DNA from: Flavobacteriales bacterium UBA3477
Lineage (GTDB): Bacteria; Bacteroidota; Bacteroidia; Flavobacteriales; Schleiferiaceae
Assembly (NCBI GenBank): GCA_002378005.1
Contig: DFQY01000055.1
Location: forward strand, 1 to 64,000
Reading direction: 5' to 3'
DNA length: 64,000 nucleotides
Shown here in pieces: positions 32,805 to 41,554 of this stretch (its first letter is position 1; every line of letters starts with the position of its first letter). Under the pieces are notes generated by a model. That model had not been told where the DNA came from. It searched no databases and saw only the letters and a program-made list of their open reading frames with translations. Made by a program: the position numbers and the translations under genes.

Positions 32805-35257
32805 TATTACTCTTAATAATTGTATTCACAAACTACACTTTTTTTCCGCCATTAGAAGAGTTTGTTAAAGTAATTAAGGCAGTAACTGTGCTATGGGGCT
32901 TAGGTTTAGTTATTGGACCTATCCGATTACTAGGATATTACCTAGCGACATTTATGCTTCCCATCACCTATTTCTCTAAAGCATTACAGAAGTATGATGA
33001 AGGGCGATGGTTTAGAAGTGTCCAATTCCTAAAATCTAAAAACCCCATTGAGAATTGGGCGTCAATAAAAGTATTAACTAAACTAGATGAAGACCTACCC
33101 CGTCTTGAACAATCTTGGCGATCAAGATTCGCTTTGCTTCCTGTTACGATCATTCTATTACTTAGTATTGTATGTATAGGAATCTTTAAATCATCTGTTT
33201 CTAGTACAGGTTTAGAAATTACTACTGGTGAATTTACGTCACGATCCGGAATACAGTTTGAAGGATATGATACCATACATATGAATTATGGTGAAGTGTA
33301 TTCAATTCCAGAAATTGATAGAACTACATTAACAATCAACAGCAAGTCATCCCAAACATCTTCCGTGATATGTACTAGCGATGTTCAATTAAAATGGTTA
33401 TTACAAGGTCGCCTTGTAAAATCATTGTGGATTGTTACGGATTCTATTCCTCGCCTAAATACCTATATAGCAAAGATTTCCCCACCTGCTTATTTAGGGG
33501 TAGATGAGTATTTTACAAGTGACACCTTATTTCTATACGACGACAGCGAGGTGTTTTTCGAACTTTCGGGTTTATTGACGGAGAGAATATTGATTAATGT
33601 TCCACGTGGAACAGTGCACGCATCTGAAACCATCAAATGGAAGAGTAAAGAAATGATTAGTATAGTTTCTTCTCAAGGAAAGGAATTGTTGAGGCCTATA
33701 ATTATAGAATTAAAAGACTATTCCCCCACACTTACTATTATTCAAAATTCCCTCGATTCATTAGAGTTTGAGGTCAAGGATGATTTTGGTTTATACTCAT
33801 TATTTATCAACGACGAAGTCATGAGTATTTCGGGACATCGAAAGAATTTCAATATGAATTGGTCAAGCACCTCTTCTGTTGAAATAAGAGTTGTGGATAC
33901 CAAGGGCCAGTCAACGAGATTAAATATTGAAAAACCGATACCGAGCGCACATATGATGCAATCGCAGATTGCCGGCCAGGTAGCAGATGAGTTGGGAATT
34001 CGAAAAGAAAGTAAGGAGCGACTATCCGCGACTCAGAGTCAAAAGGAAAAATATGGTAAGGAAAAAGAGGAAGAGCTAAAGAAATTGGATCCACTAAAAC
34101 CTTTAACCCATGAAGAGGAAAGTAAATGGACGAAGGAGTTAAACCAACTTTGGTTAAAAGAACAATTACTATCTACCCTATACACTATTGATAGCAATAA
34201 GAACGCTTCGACCGACAGCCTCATCACAGAACTATTAGAGAATATTACCACTGAAGAAGGTTCGGAAGAAGCAGATGTATTGGATCAAATTAAAGATATT
34301 CCTAAGCAGGGTGAGGAACGAGAAGAAGAAGCAAAGGACGCTGCCAAGAAACTAGAAGAATTACTTAATACAACCCAAGCAGCAATACAGGCGGATAATG
34401 TAGAGCGATTAAAAAGATTGTTGAAACAGAGCTGGTCCACCTCTATCCAGCAAGAAATAACCAATACCATCGCTTTAGAAGCCAACAAGGTTCGTCAGCA
34501 AAAAGCGCTGCTGGCTATTGAGAATAATATCAATGATAGTTTAGCTTTTCTATTGGTACATGACCCCGCCTTGGCAACGGCACTAACGACTTGTCAAAAC
34601 AACCTAGAGGATCAAATTAGTGCATTAGAGCGTGCGTTTGTTGCCAACAAAGGGGTGCCGAGCGCGTCTGGATATGTACTTAGTGCATTGAACGAGTTGG
34701 ACATGATTCTATATGAGGTTTTAGAAAGTGAAAAACTGTCCTTGAATCAAGCACAAAAGAATTGTAAGAATGGGCGCCCCGGTAAAACCGGTAAACCTTC
34801 AACCAGTGGGCAGGGCCAAAAGGGAAATAAAGGCAAACCATCACAAGGTAAAAAACCAGGAGGTCGTTCAAAAGGACAAAGCGGTGAGCCACGTGAAGAG
34901 GGTGAAAACAGTCAAAAAGGGGCCTCAGGAAAAGGAACATCCCAGAACGATGTAGATCTTTTAAAGAGGATAGAATCCATGGAAAAGATGGGGGTTTCTA
35001 AGGAAATACAATCTCAGTTAGAATATATAAAACAGCAACTCTTGTTTATGTCAAATGAGGAGAAAGAGCGGCTGGAAGCTTTTGAAAGGCGCTTATGGTT
35101 TGTTGAGCAAAGTGTCTTTGAAAAAGAAGAGATAGGGGATACGCGTAGCTCTAAGAAAGGAAACCAGGAGCAAGAAGAATCGGTTGATTTTAAAGTGAAT
35201 GAGCGTGTCAAATCCTCTACAACCGACTTACCTTTACCTGTGCTCAAGCGCAAGTAA
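32711..35257 (+). CDS. DUF4175-like membrane/coiled-coil protein
   Basis: 848 residues. There are hydrophobic segments at about 17-40, 57-85 and 141-162, then a beta-rich extracytoplasmic region to about 410. A long charged, mostly helical part follows, with a collagen-like Gly/Lys/Ser/Pro tract at about 681-745. The architecture and the position directly before ybeY and mnmG match the DUF4175 protein of Bacteroidota, although typical members are longer. The function is unknown; an envelope role is likely. It carries a parS-like palindrome within codons 297-301. Its stop overlaps the ybeY start by one base. Confidence 0.75.
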   Translation: MRIQGKIKPYLQRLFLHKLLYYSVLYIIISALLLLIIVFTNYTFFPPLEEFVKVIKAVTVLWGLGLVIGPIRLLGYYLATFMLPITYFSKALQKYDEGRWFRSVQFLKSKNPIENWASIKVLTKLDEDLPRLEQSWRSRFALLPVTIILLLSIVCIGIFKSSVSSTGLEITTGEFTSRSGIQFEGYDTIHMNYGEVYSIPEIDRTTLTINSKSSQTSSVICTSDVQLKWLLQGRLVKSLWIVTDSIPRLNTYIAKISPPAYLGVDEYFTSDTLFLYDDSEVFFELSGLLTERILINVPRGTVHASETIKWKSKEMISIVSSQGKELLRPIIIELKDYSPTLTIIQNSLDSLEFEVKDDFGLYSLFINDEVMSISGHRKNFNMNWSSTSSVEIRVVDTKGQSTRLNIEKPIPSAHMMQSQIAGQVADELGIRKESKERLSATQSQKEKYGKEKEEELKKLDPLKPLTHEEESKWTKELNQLWLKEQLLSTLYTIDSNKNASTDSLITELLENITTEEGSEEADVLDQIKDIPKQGEEREEEAKDAAKKLEELLNTTQAAIQADNVERLKRLLKQSWSTSIQQEITNTIALEANKVRQQKALLAIENNINDSLAFLLVHDPALATALTTCQNNLEDQISALERAFVANKGVPSASGYVLSALNELDMILYEVLESEKLSLNQAQKNCKNGRPGKTGKPSTSGQGQKGNKGKPSQGKKPGGRSKGQSGEPREEGENSQKGASGKGTSQNDVDLLKRIESMEKMGVSKEIQSQLEYIKQQLLFMSNEEKERLEAFERRLWFVEQSVFEKEEIGDTRSSKKGNQEQEESVDFKVNERVKSSTTDLPLPVLKRK
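33598..33613. promoter_or_regulatory. parS-like ParB-binding site 1
   Basis: TGTTCCACGTGGAACA is a perfect 16-bp palindrome that differs from the canonical parS TGTTTCACGTGAAACA by one symmetrical base pair; this variant is known from other bacteria. It lies inside the DUF4175 coding sequence (Val-Pro-Arg-Gly-Thr). Chromosomal parS sites usually sit near the replication origin and often inside genes. Confidence 0.85.
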
Positions 35258-35646
35258 TGATGATTCCGGAACAAGTAGATATAACCCCTATATTTAGCTG
35301 TATTTCTCAGCTTTACCCAGAGCAGCGTTTGGGTAAGATTCAAGTGCATTGGTTGAGTGATGGCGAGTTGTTGGACATCAATAAGGCACATCTTGACCAC
35401 GACTATTATACAGATATCATCACGTTCGATTATTCCACATCAAGAAAGATCAGCGGCGAGTTGTTTATCAGTGTGGACCGCGTAAGAGATAATGCTGCGA
35501 AGCATGGAAGTAGCGAGAACGAAGAATTTCATAGAGTGGTTGCTCACGGAGTTCTACATTTGTTAGGCTTTAAAGACAAGACTGAGGAGGAAAGCAGGGT
35601 CATGCGTGAAAAAGAAAACGAGGTACTACAGGCACTAGGGATATGA
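35257..35646 (+). CDS. ybeY: Endoribonuclease YbeY (16S rRNA maturation)
   Basis: 129 residues, slightly shorter than the E. coli protein. The metal-binding motif is AHGVLHLLGFKDKTEEE: the first two His of the canonical HxxxHxxxxxH are present, while the third position is Asp. As far as I recall, this Asp form is common in Bacteroidota. YbeY acts in 16S rRNA 3' processing and ribosome quality control. The start overlaps the DUF4175 stop (TAATG) and the stop overlaps the mnmG start (ATGA). A second ATG follows at 35260. Confidence 0.92.
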   Translation: MMIPEQVDITPIFSCISQLYPEQRLGKIQVHWLSDGELLDINKAHLDHDYYTDIITFDYSTSRKISGELFISVDRVRDNAAKHGSSENEEFHRVVAHGVLHLLGFKDKTEEESRVMREKENEVLQALGI

Positions 35647-37496
35647 TTCTAGACGAGAAATATGATGTTATAGTGGTAGGTGCGGGACATGCGGGCTGTG
35701 AAGCGGCGTTTGTCTCTGCTAAGATGGGCGCCAAAGTATTACTCATCACCATGAACATGCAAACCATAGGACAAATGAGCTGTAACCCCGCAATGGGCGG
35801 TGTTGCTAAAGGTCAAATTGTTCGTGAAATAGATGCATTAGGCGGCGGATCAGCGTTGATTACCGATAAGAGCATGATACAGTTTAGAATGCTCAATAGG
35901 TCAAAAGGACCCGCTATGTGGAGCCCAAGGGTTCAAAGCGATCGTATGTTGTTTGCTCAATATTGGAGAGACTTATTGGAAGGCACCGAAGGCCTTAGTA
36001 TGTTCCAAGACACGGTAACCGGTCTTTTAGTAAGCCACAACACCGTACACGGCGTTAAAACAGGCCTAGGCCTTGAGTTTGAGGCGCAGAATGTCGTTCT
36101 AACGGCCGGAACGTTTATGAACGGCCTCATTCATGTAGGCGATCAAAATTTTGGCGGCGGTCGTGCGGGGGAGCGCGCTAGCACTGGTATCACGGAAGAG
36201 CTTGTGAAGCTAGGGTTTGAAGCGGGTCGTATGAAAACAGGTACGCCACCACGTATAGATGGCAGAACAATCGATTATTCAGTGATGGAGGAGCAGCCTG
36301 GTGATGAAAACCCTGGCCAATTCAGTTATTTAGGTGATTATAGATTAAAAGAGCAGCGCAGTTGTTGGATTACTCATACGAGCCAAGAAGTACATGATGT
36401 TTTGAAAAAAGGTTTTGATCGATCGCCTCTGTTTAATGGCGCTATCCGTGGAACCGGACCAAGGTATTGCCCTAGCATCGAGGACAAAGTTGACCGATTC
36501 GCAGATAAAACCTCACACCAAATCTTTGTAGAACCGGAGGGATGGAATACCGTAGAGGTGTATGTCAATGGATTTTCTTCAAGCCTTCCCGTAGATATTC
36601 AATACGAAGCGCTGCATATGGTAAAAGGCTTTGAAAACGCGAAGTTTTTCCGCCCAGGCTACGCTATTGAATACGATTATTTCCCCCCTACACAGCTTAA
36701 ACACACGCTTGAAACAAAGCTGGTAAGCGGGTTATTCTTTGCTGGTCAAATCAACGGCACTACGGGTTATGAAGAAGCCGCTTGCCAAGGTTTGATGGCG
36801 GGCGTGAACGCTGTTCTTAAGACACAAAACAAAGAGCCTTTTATCTTGTCTCGTGACGAGGCTTACATAGGGGTTCTTATCGACGATCTTATTACAAAAG
36901 GCACAGAAGAACCATATAGAATGTTCACCTCTAGAGCGGAGTTTAGGCTGCTGCTGCGTCAAGATAATGCGGATTTACGATTGACGAGGCTGGCACACAG
37001 ATTAGGGACTATCACCAACGAACGCTTAGAGGCGCTCAATCAAAAAACAGCGCGCATTGATCAAGGTAGAGAGGAATTGGACAATAATCTGAACCTAGAC
37101 GCCATCAACGCTATTTTAGAAAGCAAAGGAGATACACCGGCAAAGGAAAAAACCAAGGTCAATAAACTGGTAGCTCGTCCTAAGGTCGGTCTTGCTGATT
37201 TTAGCGAGGTTTTTAATGATGCGCCCTGGTGGACAGAAGAGGTGATCGAACAACTAGAGATAGAGATTAAATACGGCGGCTACATTGAGCGGGAGAGAGA
37301 GAGCGTAGATAAGATGCGCCGCTTGAACGACAAGAAGATCCCGGAGAGTTTTGATTATCAAAAAGTGAAGGGGCTTAGCTATGAAGGGCGCGCTAAGCTA
37401 GAGGCCATACGCCCAGCAACTATAGCTCAAGCCGGGCGAATCAGCGGTATTAGCCAGAGCGACATACACGTTTTACTGGTCTATATGGGCCGATAG
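35643..37496 (+). CDS. mnmG: tRNA uridine-5-carboxymethylaminomethyl modification enzyme
   Basis: 617 residues, full length for MnmG/GidA. With MnmE it installs the cmnm5 group on wobble U34 of several tRNAs. The FAD dinucleotide motif is VVGAGHAGCEAA at about residues 11-22, followed by CNPAMGGVAKGQIVREIDALGG and TGTPPRIDGRTIDYS, both strongly conserved. It is coupled to ybeY by a 4-bp overlap. The gene is often found near chromosomal origins, which fits the parS sites on both sides. Confidence 0.97.
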   Translation: MILDEKYDVIVVGAGHAGCEAAFVSAKMGAKVLLITMNMQTIGQMSCNPAMGGVAKGQIVREIDALGGGSALITDKSMIQFRMLNRSKGPAMWSPRVQSDRMLFAQYWRDLLEGTEGLSMFQDTVTGLLVSHNTVHGVKTGLGLEFEAQNVVLTAGTFMNGLIHVGDQNFGGGRAGERASTGITEELVKLGFEAGRMKTGTPPRIDGRTIDYSVMEEQPGDENPGQFSYLGDYRLKEQRSCWITHTSQEVHDVLKKGFDRSPLFNGAIRGTGPRYCPSIEDKVDRFADKTSHQIFVEPEGWNTVEVYVNGFSSSLPVDIQYEALHMVKGFENAKFFRPGYAIEYDYFPPTQLKHTLETKLVSGLFFAGQINGTTGYEEAACQGLMAGVNAVLKTQNKEPFILSRDEAYIGVLIDDLITKGTEEPYRMFTSRAEFRLLLRQDNADLRLTRLAHRLGTITNERLEALNQKTARIDQGREELDNNLNLDAINAILESKGDTPAKEKTKVNKLVARPKVGLADFSEVFNDAPWWTEEVIEQLEIEIKYGGYIERERESVDKMRRLNDKKIPESFDYQKVKGLSYEGRAKLEAIRPATIAQAGRISGISQSDIHVLLVYMGR

Positions 37497-37511
37497 GTTT
37501 CACGTGAAACA
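37496..37511. promoter_or_regulatory. parS-like ParB-binding site 2
   Basis: GGTTTCACGTGAAACA matches the canonical parS TGTTTCACGTGAAACA at 15 of 16 positions, with a perfect 14-bp palindrome GTTTCACGTGAAAC at 37497-37510. It fills the gap between the mnmG stop and the methyltransferase start (37518), where it also forms that gene's 5' leader. Confidence 0.88.
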
Positions 37512-37517
37512 AAGATT

Positions 37518-38396
37518 ATGTTAGAAAGAAAAGAGTGTCCTACATGCCTTTCAGCTTCGTTCAGCCCGGAACGCGAAGTCATGGACTTTTCGGTAAGTAA
37601 AGAGGTGTTCGAGGTACAATTGTGCAAACAATGTGGCCACCGGTTTACAAGTCCACTTCCCACGCAGGATAAAATAGGCCCGTACTATGACAGTCCGGAT
37701 TACATCAGCCACACGAACGACGGCTCTTCTTTTTTCGGAAAAGTATACCAGCAATTGCGCGATGTAAACATGTCTCGAAAATATAAGTTGGTTAAATCCC
37801 ACACTCAAGGAACCCAACACTTGGACTACGGATGTGGTACAGGTACGTTTTTGGAATTCATGCTTCGAAAAGGATATTCATCTGAGGGAGTAGAAATTAA
37901 CGAAGGAGCTCGAGCAATGGCGGGGACATTTGGCAGTGTTTATGCTTCCATTGACGGGTGTAAAAACACGTATGATGCCATTACCCTTTGGCATGTCTTA
38001 GAGCATGTTTATGATTTGGACGAAATGATGTCAGCGTTCCACAAACGCCTTCAAAACGATGGGGCGTTATTCATCGCCGTTCCTAATCCAAACAGTCCAG
38101 ACGCCAAACACTACAATGAATTTTGGGCTGCTTGGGATATCCCTATTCACGCACACCATTTTTCAAAATCGAGCATCGAGGCTCTTGCCGCTAGAACAGG
38201 TTTTACACTGAAAGCGGTACACCCCATGAAATTAGATGCGTACTACATCTCCTTGCTTAGCGAACAATATGCCTCCGGGCGAAGTAGTAAGAGCGTAGGG
38301 CATTGGATCAAAGGAGCGATGCAGGGTTGGTTGAGTAACCTCAATGCGGGCAGCACAAATACAAGTTCGTTGATCTACGTCTTAGAAAAAGTTTAG
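37518..38396 (+). CDS. Class I SAM-dependent methyltransferase with N-terminal zinc ribbon
   Basis: 292 residues. The N-terminus has two CxxC pairs (CPTC at 7-10 and CKQC near 36-39), which suggest a zinc ribbon. The SAM-binding motif is LDYGCGTGTFLEFM, followed by an acidic residue on the next strand (VEINEGA) and a LWHVLEHVYD motif. This is the usual layout of methyltransferase-12/UbiG-like enzymes found after mnmG in Bacteroidota. The substrate is unknown. It starts 7 bp after the second parS-like site; its stop interlocks with that of the converging holB-like gene. Confidence 0.85.
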   Translation: MLERKECPTCLSASFSPEREVMDFSVSKEVFEVQLCKQCGHRFTSPLPTQDKIGPYYDSPDYISHTNDGSSFFGKVYQQLRDVNMSRKYKLVKSHTQGTQHLDYGCGTGTFLEFMLRKGYSSEGVEINEGARAMAGTFGSVYASIDGCKNTYDAITLWHVLEHVYDLDEMMSAFHKRLQNDGALFIAVPNPNSPDAKHYNEFWAAWDIPIHAHHFSKSSIEALAARTGFTLKAVHPMKLDAYYISLLSEQYASGRSSKSVGHWIKGAMQGWLSNLNAGSTNTSSLIYVLEKV

Positions 38397-39481
38397 TTCC
38401 CTCGGAAAGCTTTGTGAAGTTCGAAACTAGCAAAGGTTAAAGCCGTCTTCACATGAATGTTTCTTTCCAAATCATAAAGACATGCGTTCAATACCCTAGA
38501 AATCGCCATTGCTCCGGAGGGCCGGACGGCACTGCTTAGTTTTTGCACATTGATCGCGCCTAAATCAGTAGCCTGCACCGGGGTGTTTTGAATATTGTGA
38601 TAAAACCCGCGTTCTAAAAAGTGTTGAGACCTGAAAATCAGTATTTTAAGAGCTTCTTTTGTTAATCCAGAGAGGCTGGTTACGACTTCGCTAATTTCAG
38701 TGGGCGCGCCCCTATAGCACGTCCTCATCCAATGGGCAAAGACATCTATTTGAGTTGATTCTGCATCTTCGCTTGCGGAAATAGCCGCACCCAAATTAGG
38801 TGCAAAAACCATAGCCAGAAGCTTGGCCGTGGCCTCTGGTTGATCATTAAAATGAACTAGGAAGTGACCCTCTTCAAGCGGCTTGCAGTGCCAAGGAGCA
38901 CATCGGCTTACGATGGTGGGCAGCAATCTTGACTTGCGGTGTGTAATCAGTATGATATAGGTTTTAGGAAGAGGCTCCTCGATGAGCTTTAGAAGCTTGT
39001 TTGATGCCTGCTTTTTTATTTGTTCCGGCATCCATAGCAATAACACCCTGTTTTTCCCCGAAGCAGCTGTAAGGCTGAGTTTTTTATGGATGTTCTGAAT
39101 CTCTTTGATAGGAATCTGAAGCTGTTGGTTTTTTGAAGTGATTTTTTGTTGCCAACTGTCCGGGTCGAGGTATTTGTTTTCTCCGAGTGCCCCGCGGAAA
39201 TCGGTCAAGAAATCATCTGCTGTTCCTGAAGTTCCGCCGCTTACAAAGGGAAAGGAAAAATGCAGATCCGGATGTTGTAGCACGCTTGCTTGTTTACAAG
39301 ATTTACAGGCGCCACAATGGTTTTGAGTATCACACAGAATGCGTGCCGCAAGGGCAAGCCCAATCACTAACCCCTCTTCTCCAGGGCCTGAAGAAACAAG
39401 GTTGGCGTGGTGCAGCTTTTCTCTGTCGAGGGCTTTGGCCAATTGGTCCAGAAGAGGTTGGTTATTATATAATTGTGACAT
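38393..39481 (-). CDS. holB: DNA polymerase III delta' subunit-like clamp-loader protein
   Basis: 362 residues of the AAA+ clamp-loader family. The region equivalent to Walker A is SGPGEEGLVIG, which lacks the GKT lysine, so ATP binding is doubtful, as in many delta' subunits. A zinc module is visible in CGACKSCKQ, and SRCAPW fits the arginine-finger SRC motif. The C-terminal half is helical. It would take part in loading the sliding clamp. The gene lies divergent from pgk. Confidence 0.87.
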   Translation of the reverse strand: MSQLYNNQPLLDQLAKALDREKLHHANLVSSGPGEEGLVIGLALAARILCDTQNHCGACKSCKQASVLQHPDLHFSFPFVSGGTSGTADDFLTDFRGALGENKYLDPDSWQQKITSKNQQLQIPIKEIQNIHKKLSLTAASGKNRVLLLWMPEQIKKQASNKLLKLIEEPLPKTYIILITHRKSRLLPTIVSRCAPWHCKPLEEGHFLVHFNDQPEATAKLLAMVFAPNLGAAISASEDAESTQIDVFAHWMRTCYRGAPTEISEVVTSLSGLTKEALKILIFRSQHFLERGFYHNIQNTPVQATDLGAINVQKLSSAVRPSGAMAISRVLNACLYDLERNIHVKTALTFASFELHKAFRGN

Positions 39482-39539
39482 GTGCTTTGAGTGAAATATG
39501 AGTGGTAAATTGGCCGCTCAATACAACACACTAAAATAT

Positions 39540-40721
39540 ATGAAAAGCTTCGACTTTGCAGGAAAGAAAGTGCTTATTCGCGTGGACTTTAACGTGCCGC
39601 AGGACAAAGGCCTCAAGGTAACAGATAATACGCGTATCACAGCGGCCATGCCGACCATTACAAACGTGCTTCAGGCTGGAGGAACACCCGTTTTGATGAG
39701 TCATTTAGGACGACCAAAAGGTGAGCGCCAAGACCAAATGTCTTTGTCACATTTGGTAAGCGAAGTAGAAGCGTTGAGTGGCGCTAAGGTTCATTTTTCA
39801 AGCGAATGCGTGGGTAGTGTAGCAAAAGCTGCGGTTGCTCAGGCTGGAGAAGGAGAAATAGTGTTGCTGGAAAATTTGAGATTTCACAACGAAGAAGAGG
39901 CTGGCGATGAGGCTTTTGCAAAGGAATTGGCCGAGCTAGGAGATATCTACTTGAACGACGCCTTTGGAACAGCACACCGTGCACACGCGTCGACGGCGGT
40001 TATTGCTCAGTTTTTTGCGAACGAAAACAAAGGCTTTGGCGAGCTGATGAGCGCTGAAGTAGAAAGCATCTCCAAAGCTCTAGGCAGCGACAAGAACACA
40101 ACTGTAGCTATTATAGGCGGCGCGAAGGTGAGCTCTAAAATTGGAGTTATTGTTAATATGCTTGAGAAAGTAGGTACTGTTGTTATTGGCGGCGGTATGG
40201 GCTTCACTTTTGTAAAAGCGATGGGCGGATCTGTCGGTACGTCGCTGGTGGAGGATGATAAGCTAGAATTGGCCAAATCGCTTATAGAAAAAGCGGAGGC
40301 CCTTGGGTGTAATCTGCTTATTCCTGTGGATACACTTATTACCAAAGATTTTGCGGATCAACCGGCGGAGCGCGTATGTGCTATTGGCGAGATCCCAGAA
40401 GGATATATGGGTCTAGACAACGGACCGGAAAGCATTGCCCGCGTACAAGAATCGCTTACTGCAGCAAAAACGATCATTTGGAACGGTCCTATGGGTGTTT
40501 TTGAGTTTGAAAATTACGCAGGAGGAACCAAAGCTGTTGCTGAGTCGGTTGCTCAGGCCACTGCCAATGGGGCCTTCTCTTTGATTGGCGGAGGAGACAG
40601 CGTTGCTGCGGTGAACCAGTTTGGCTACACAGATAAAGTAAGCTATATCAGTACAGGTGGTGGCGCAATGCTTGAATTCTTGGAAGGCAAAACCCTTCCA
40701 GGGGTAGCGGCATTGAGCTAA
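39540..40721 (+). CDS. pgk: Phosphoglycerate kinase
   Basis: 393 residues from the ATG at 39540, chosen because MKSFDFAGKKVLIRVDFNVP is the standard N-terminus; an upstream in-frame ATG at 39498 would add 14 atypical residues. Conserved segments include MSHLGRPKGE, ENLRFHNEEE and the nucleotide-binding GGGDSVAAVNQFG. It transfers phosphate between 1,3-bisphosphoglycerate and ADP in glycolysis. The stop interlocks with that of the converging cvpA-like gene. Confidence 0.97.
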   Translation: MKSFDFAGKKVLIRVDFNVPQDKGLKVTDNTRITAAMPTITNVLQAGGTPVLMSHLGRPKGERQDQMSLSHLVSEVEALSGAKVHFSSECVGSVAKAAVAQAGEGEIVLLENLRFHNEEEAGDEAFAKELAELGDIYLNDAFGTAHRAHASTAVIAQFFANENKGFGELMSAEVESISKALGSDKNTTVAIIGGAKVSSKIGVIVNMLEKVGTVVIGGGMGFTFVKAMGGSVGTSLVEDDKLELAKSLIEKAEALGCNLLIPVDTLITKDFADQPAERVCAIGEIPEGYMGLDNGPESIARVQESLTAAKTIIWNGPMGVFEFENYAGGTKAVAESVAQATANGAFSLIGGGDSVAAVNQFGYTDKVSYISTGGGAMLEFLEGKTLPGVAALS

Positions 40722-41188
40722 AGACCGCGCTCGAGTAGGGCAACAAGGTCTAAGAGGAAGGGGTAGAACATAGAATCTGCTATTAAGCTCGGATGTTCAA
40801 ACCCCACTCCTTCTTGAAGCGTGCTGTAGGCGTATGCTCCCAGTGAGGCCCACAACGAAGCTTTGAGCAGGCCGAAAAAACCGCCCAAGATTCGGTTGAA
40901 GCCGCCGAGCATAACGCTTTTAACCACTCGGTCGATCAAATTGCCTAAGAGCATGATTCCGAGGTAGACGGCGATGAATAAAATTGCATAGGCGACAAAA
41001 CCCAAGTATTTTGGGCCGATATAAGCGCTTAAAAACCCTTCGGCGGCATCATGGAGCATAAAAGAGGCAAAAACACCCCCTACCACAGCTAAAATGCCGG
41101 AAATTTCTTTTACAAAGCCCTTCCAAATACCTTTGACCAGCAGAAAAGCAGTAAAAACAGTTAAAACGAGGTCAAGACCTTTTACCAT
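40718..41188 (-). CDS. CvpA-family membrane protein
   Basis: 156 residues with four predicted membrane segments. The N-terminal pattern GLDLVLTVFTAFLLVKGIWKGFVKEI, with Gly and Lys between the first helices, is characteristic of CvpA. E. coli CvpA is linked to colicin V production and envelope stress; the exact activity is not known. The start lies 12 bp from the divergent small gene at 41201, so the two share a very short promoter region. Confidence 0.85.
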   Translation of the reverse strand: MVKGLDLVLTVFTAFLLVKGIWKGFVKEISGILAVVGGVFASFMLHDAAEGFLSAYIGPKYLGFVAYAILFIAVYLGIMLLGNLIDRVVKSVMLGGFNRILGGFFGLLKASLWASLGAYAYSTLQEGVGFEHPSLIADSMFYPFLLDLVALLERGL

Positions 41189-41200
41189 AGCGCCAAAATA

Positions 41201-41551
41201 ATGAGAAGCGAAGAATTAAAACACGATTGGGAGCAACTGCTCGCAAAACTTTCCCAACAGTTTCCGGGAGATGGAGATATAGATTTGGATGGGGTGTTGT
41301 TGCTTATTGGGGCACAAGAGTTGCAAATGGGTTATCTGCGCCTGAAAAAAGATGAAAAACTAAACGTCTTGCACATTGCCGTTTGTACCGTGCTAGAGCC
41401 TTACGGATACTATGAGTTTGAGAATAGGGACGATGATGGTTGGCCTCACTTCAAATCCTTGAAGCCTCTGCCAAACCTGAAAGCAGGAGAACAAGCCGTT
41501 CTTATGAAAGAAGCGGTGGTGAACTACTTTAAAACGAACGGGTACCTCTAG
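41201..41551 (+). CDS. Conserved hypothetical cytoplasmic protein
   Basis: 116 residues with no signal peptide or membrane segment. The sequence has an acidic, helical N-terminus, a central IGAQELQMGYLRLKKDEKLNVLHIAVC strand-helix pattern and an aromatic C-terminal half (EPYGYYEFENRDDDGWPHF). I recall similar small proteins beside cvpA and pheS in other Bacteroidota but know no function. It lies divergent to cvpA and ends 3 bp before the converging lipoprotein gene. Confidence 0.7.
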   Translation: MRSEELKHDWEQLLAKLSQQFPGDGDIDLDGVLLLIGAQELQMGYLRLKKDEKLNVLHIAVCTVLEPYGYYEFENRDDDGWPHFKSLKPLPNLKAGEQAVLMKEAVVNYFKTNGYL

Positions 41552-41554
41552 AGA

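Noticed and set aside
34887..34896. CACGTG near the end of the DUF4175 gene as a parS site
   Set aside because: The flanks (GAGC...AAGAG) are not symmetrical and do not match the consensus beyond the central six bases.
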